Assembly: GCA_018970165.1 (NCBI GenBank)
Contig: JAGWWZ010000024.1
Coordinates: 1 to 38,776, forward strand
From: Planctomycetota bacterium
GTDB taxonomy: Bacteria; Planctomycetota; Planctomycetia; Pirellulales; Pirellulaceae
Direction: 5' to 3'
DNA length: 38,776 bases
Position 1 is the stretch's first letter; each line of letters begins with the position of its first letter. The notes beneath the pieces were generated by a model. That model did not search any database. It had not been told where the DNA came from and was given only the letters and a program-made list of their open reading frames with translations. Both the position numbers and the translations under genes were made by a program. This document shows, in pieces, positions 35,866 to 38,776 of this stretch.

Positions 35866-36067
35866 AAATCGATGTGATATCCAGGTAACCGAAACAGCTT
35901 GCGACGAAAAAAGTTTAGGAGCAAAGACAAAAAATAGCTATCCATACAAAGACAGCGACACGACTAAGCATTGGATCAGCAATGGGGAGTTCACCTTCAC
36001 GAATAACTGATCTTTCTGAGAGGCGAGAGTCTCGGCGACTGTCATGGATTCCAATTCAATGTTCTTT
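35866..36067 (-). promoter_or_regulatory. Intergenic region upstream of hen1-pnkp
   Basis: These 202 bp hold no gene. On the minus strand they become T-rich toward hen1 (for example GCTATTTTTTGTC), which suits a promoter, but no confident -35/-10 pair or sigma-54 site is seen. An 11-bp palindrome CGAGAGTCTCG lies at 36024-36034, close behind the pncC stop. Confidence 0.35.
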
Positions 36068-36580
36068 CTAACCTAAGAATTCGATCAGGGTCGTGATCAT
36101 GAGTTTCGCTGCTTGTGCCTGACGAAGGCAACGAGCGGTGATGTCTTGCGAATCCTTCGGCGAAGGCGCAGACAAACGGTACTCTTTGCAGATCGTCGCA
36201 GTCTGATCGCTTCGAACTGCGATCGCACAGTAAACGATCCCGTCGAGATGCTCTGGGGATCCAGGGCCCAAGTGGCCAGTGATCGCTCCCGCGAGCGTTG
36301 CTTCGGGGGTGCATTGCAAGGCCGATTCGGCGAGAGCCAAAGTGACCACATCGCTGACCGGTCCAACGCTGGGATCCTCGAGCACCGCAGGCTCAATCCC
36401 CGCCCAACGAATTTTTGAATCATTGCGGTAGGCCACCAGCGAACCGCACAGATAATTCGAAATTCCAGGAATTCCACCCAATTCCGCAGCCACGAGTCCT
36501 GCGGTGCAGCTTTCTGCCAACACGAGCCGATGCTCGAATCGACGCAGTGACGCATACAAATTCAATGTTTCCGAGTACAC
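36068..36580 (-). CDS. pncC: Nicotinamide-nucleotide amidohydrolase, CinA C-terminal type
   Basis: A 170-residue stand-alone CinA C-terminal domain. PncC deamidates NMN to nicotinate mononucleotide in NAD recycling. The catalytic serine lies in AESCTAGLVAAELG (S24). The sequence continues with the family segment GSLVAYRNDSKIRWAGI and SDVVTLALAESAL near 95-107. The usual glycine-rich GxAGPGGG-like segment reads ITGHLGPGSPEHLDG, a mild variant. It is separate from any CinA N-terminal domain. It is divergent from the NagB-PIG-L gene with 57 bp between the starts. Confidence 0.9.
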   Translation of the reverse strand: MYSETLNLYASLRRFEHRLVLAESCTAGLVAAELGGIPGISNYLCGSLVAYRNDSKIRWAGIEPAVLEDPSVGPVSDVVTLALAESALQCTPEATLAGAITGHLGPGSPEHLDGIVYCAIAVRSDQTATICKEYRLSAPSPKDSQDITARCLRQAQAAKLMITTLIEFLG

Positions 36581-36637
36581 TGAAACCTCCTCGATTTTGC
36601 CCCCTGATTTCCCGCCTTTGATTGTATCTCCGAGAAC

Positions 36638-38536
36638 GTGCTCGCAAACGAATCTTCGCCGCGAAGCCCTAAGGCTCGCCCTATTTCAGGAACTCACATT
36701 CCCGCGTTCTGCTTTGGGACGGTTCACGAATTGGCCCACTATGCAGCATACATTGTGGCGGGATTGGTGCGGGAACGAGCCGCACTCGGACAAAAGACGG
36801 TGATCGGATTGCCAGCCGGTTCCACCCCGCTGTCGACCCTGCGAGAGCTGATTCGACTCCATCGGGACGAAGGACTCGACCTGTCGAATGTTGTCCTGTT
36901 TCTGCTCGATGAGTACTACGGCTTGCCTCCAGGAAGCCCCCAGTCGCACCGCACGTGGCTGCATGAGCAACTCGTCCAACATGTCAATATTCCGCCCGAA
37001 CAGGTTCATTGCATGGATGGGAATGTACATGCGAGCGATGTCGATCTCCATTGCCGACGATTCGACGAAGCCATTCAACAAGAAGGGGGCTTCGATCTGG
37101 TTCTGCTGGGGATCGGGATGAATGGGCATATCGGATTCAACGAACCCTTCTCCGCCCGACGCAGTCGCACTCGATTGTGCACCCTGGATCCGATCACTCG
37201 CCGAGGTGTCGCAAGCGACTTTTTCGGAGAGGAGAATGTCCCGACGCAGGCGCTCACGGTCGGCCTCAACGCAATCCTATCCGCACGCCGTATCCTGCTC
37301 ATGGCGATCGGTGAACACAAGGCCAAGATCATCGTCGAAGCGCTCGAGGGTGCGATCACAGAACGGGTCCCCGCATCGTTTCTTCAAGAGCACGGCGATG
37401 TCCGAACCCTTCTCGATACACCTGCAGCATCGTTGCTCAAGGGATACTCCACACCGTGGCGACTTCGCAACGTTGAATGGAACGATGACCTGATCAAGCG
37501 AGCAGTGCTATGGCTGTGCAGCCAGACGGGCAAGTCGTTGTTGAAACTCGATGCAGATGATTTTCGCGCGCACGATCTGCATCAATTGCTCCGTCACCAC
37601 GGTCCTCCCGAACGATTGTCGCAAGCCGTCTTCCAGTGGATGCTCAACACCATCGACTACCATCCAGCAGGAAAAGAGTCGAAACGGGTCCTCTGTTTCA
37701 GTCCCCACCCTGACGATGATGTTATCAGCATGGGTGGAACGCTCATTCGTTTGATCAACGATCAACACGATGTGCACATCGCATATATGACCAGCGGCAA
37801 CATTGCAGTCTTCGACCACGATGCTCGCATGGTCGCCGATCTGGTCTCGGAATACAACCGTATCTTTGGAATCGAGACCGAGCGATCATCGGCGCTCGCG
37901 CAGGAAATCCGATCCTCCATTCAAAACAAACGCCCTGGACAACCCGACACGCAATCTGTCCTGAATATCAAAGGATTGATTCGAAAGAACGAAGCCCGCG
38001 CCGGCGCCATCGCGATCGGTTGCAAAGAGAGCAACCTCCACTTCCTCGATCTTCCCTTCTATCGCACCGGGACCATCGCCAAGAATCCTGTCGGGGCCGA
38101 CGATATCGCTATCCTCGATGAACTCCTACGTCGAGTAATGCCTGACCAAATTTACGTTGCAGGGGACTTGGCCGATCCGCACGGCACCCATCGCGTTTGC
38201 GCAGAAGCTATCTTCAGCGTCCTGCTCCAATGGAAATCTCGCGGGGAAGCTATCCCCGACGTATTGTTGTATCGAGGCGCCTGGCAGGAATATCCGCTCC
38301 ACGAAATCGAAATCGCCGTCCCCTTGAGCCCCAGCGAGATCGCTCTCAAACGACAAGCTATCTTCATGCACGAGAGCCAGAAGGACAAAGCTCTCTTCCC
38401 AGGAAGCGATCCTCGGGAATTCTGGCAGCGTGCAGAAGATCGCAATCGCGGTACCGCAGACAGTTACAATTGCATCGGACTTCCCGAGTTCTTCGCTCTC
38501 GAAGCGTTCACTCGTTGGAAAGGGAACCCGATCTAA
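36638..38536 (+). CDS. Glucosamine-6-phosphate deaminase-like / PIG-L deacetylase fusion
   Basis: A 632-residue two-domain enzyme starting at GTG 36638. The N-terminal part (about 20-285) is NagB-like: LLDEYYGL with D91-E92, and GIGMNGHIGFNEP with H164. The C-terminal part (from about 345) is a PIG-L/LmbE deacetylase with its zinc motif SPHPDDDVISMGGTL, and later DPHGTHR. NagB turns GlcN6P into fructose-6-phosphate and ammonia; PIG-L enzymes remove N-acetyl groups from GlcNAc conjugates. One polypeptide could therefore deacetylate and deaminate amino-sugar compounds, similar to the Bacteroides protein BT_0258. I see no transporter or hydrolase partner nearby. The substrate is inferred. Confidence 0.9.
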   Translation: MLANESSPRSPKARPISGTHIPAFCFGTVHELAHYAAYIVAGLVRERAALGQKTVIGLPAGSTPLSTLRELIRLHRDEGLDLSNVVLFLLDEYYGLPPGSPQSHRTWLHEQLVQHVNIPPEQVHCMDGNVHASDVDLHCRRFDEAIQQEGGFDLVLLGIGMNGHIGFNEPFSARRSRTRLCTLDPITRRGVASDFFGEENVPTQALTVGLNAILSARRILLMAIGEHKAKIIVEALEGAITERVPASFLQEHGDVRTLLDTPAASLLKGYSTPWRLRNVEWNDDLIKRAVLWLCSQTGKSLLKLDADDFRAHDLHQLLRHHGPPERLSQAVFQWMLNTIDYHPAGKESKRVLCFSPHPDDDVISMGGTLIRLINDQHDVHIAYMTSGNIAVFDHDARMVADLVSEYNRIFGIETERSSALAQEIRSSIQNKRPGQPDTQSVLNIKGLIRKNEARAGAIAIGCKESNLHFLDLPFYRTGTIAKNPVGADDIAILDELLRRVMPDQIYVAGDLADPHGTHRVCAEAIFSVLLQWKSRGEAIPDVLLYRGAWQEYPLHEIEIAVPLSPSEIALKRQAIFMHESQKDKALFPGSDPREFWQRAEDRNRGTADSYNCIGLPEFFALEAFTRWKGNPI

Positions 38537-38551
38537 TTCGCCGAGATCGAT

Positions 38552-38776
38552 CTAAGTCGCCGCTGTAGCGTCGCTGCTGACCGTTGATTCGGTTTCCTCA
38601 GCGACAGAGCGGCGACGGCGGCGACGTGGTCGGACCGCTGCCCACTCCTTGGTCATCATCTCGAAAACTTCCGGTGACTCGTATCGTGCGATGTTCTTCC
38701 CCTCGGGAATCGGACCGATAAGACCGCGAAAGACGGGCATGCCACGAAGATCCAAATCGGTACTGCTGTCATCTAC
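38552..38776 (-). CDS. C-terminal end of an unrecognised protein with arginine-rich tail (5' end outside window)
   Basis: The frame is open to the edge of the window, so this is the last 74 residues of a longer protein; a TTG at 38755 is not needed as a start. It contains GLIGPIPEGKNIARYESPEVF, here GLIGPIPEGKNIARY then ESPEVFEMM, a cluster of seven or so arginines (RPRRRRRRS), and a Ser/Thr/Ala-rich tail. I do not recognise the family. The basic patch could bind nucleic acid, but this is speculation. It meets the NagB-PIG-L gene tail-to-tail. Confidence 0.5.
   Translation of the reverse strand, partial: VDDSSTDLDLRGMPVFRGLIGPIPEGKNIARYESPEVFEMMTKEWAAVRPRRRRRRSVAEETESTVSSDATAAT

Noticed and set aside
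36024-36034. Palindrome CGAGAGTCTCG as an operator of hen1-pnkp
   Set aside because: It is only 11 bp, it is about 160 bp from the hen1 start and close to the pncC stop, and such short palindromes are common by chance.

Overview
The window (about 55% GC by eye) looks like chromosomal DNA of a planctomycete, most likely of the Rhodopirellula/Blastopirellula group. The strongest sign is a large secreted protein with planctomycete-type cytochrome c, DUF1549 and DUF1553 domains at 6825-9875. Other signs are the many secreted repeat proteins, a short Ser/Thr kinase, weak Shine-Dalgarno sequences, frequent GTG/TTG starts and abundant CGATCG words. I see no rRNA, tRNA, CRISPR array, insertion sequence or phage gene. 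No gap between genes exceeds about 300 bases.

Layout. 1-3646 (+): the 3' end of an MgtE-type magnesium transporter, a DUF3748 beta-propeller protein overlapping it by ATGA, and a VWA-domain protein. 3678-4238 (-): a GNAT acetyltransferase. 4365-9875 (+): a secreted HEAT-like protein, an ATP-grasp ligase with a TTG start, and the DUF1549/DUF1553 protein. 9885-12459 (-): MnmE (tRNA U34 modification) and a small protein kinase. 12480-15110 (+): a secreted TPR-like protein that ends at a strong hairpin. 15201-21435 (-): a secreted M16 peptidase, a second GNAT protein, IlvD and a DUF2007 membrane protein. 21675-22949 (+): a secreted PHP-domain protein.

23074-28977 (+) is the most interesting region. 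It is a tight six-gene operon: OleD-like reductase, GT21-like membrane glycosyltransferase, small alpha/beta-hydrolase-like protein, ketoacyl synthase III, metallo-beta-lactamase-fold hydrolase and GT1 glycosyltransferase. It looks like a pathway for an unusual glycosylated acyl product. It resembles parts of the olefin (Ole) system but has no visible adenylating enzyme. A cupin fragment without a clear start, a DUF72 protein and a secreted PQQ-type beta-propeller protein follow.

31875-35865 (-) encodes the bacterial Hen1-Pnkp RNA repair pair, with the metal-binding, phosphatase and ligase residues all visible and an 11-bp gene overlap. The window closes with PncC/CinA C-terminal amidase (-), a NagB-PIG-L fusion (+) and the C-terminal end of an unrecognised protein (-).

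A recurring small-scale feature is tandem duplication of 15-18 bp. Four cases were seen: two in N-terminal or signal-peptide coding DNA and two covering stop codons, one of which creates three in-frame stops in a row.
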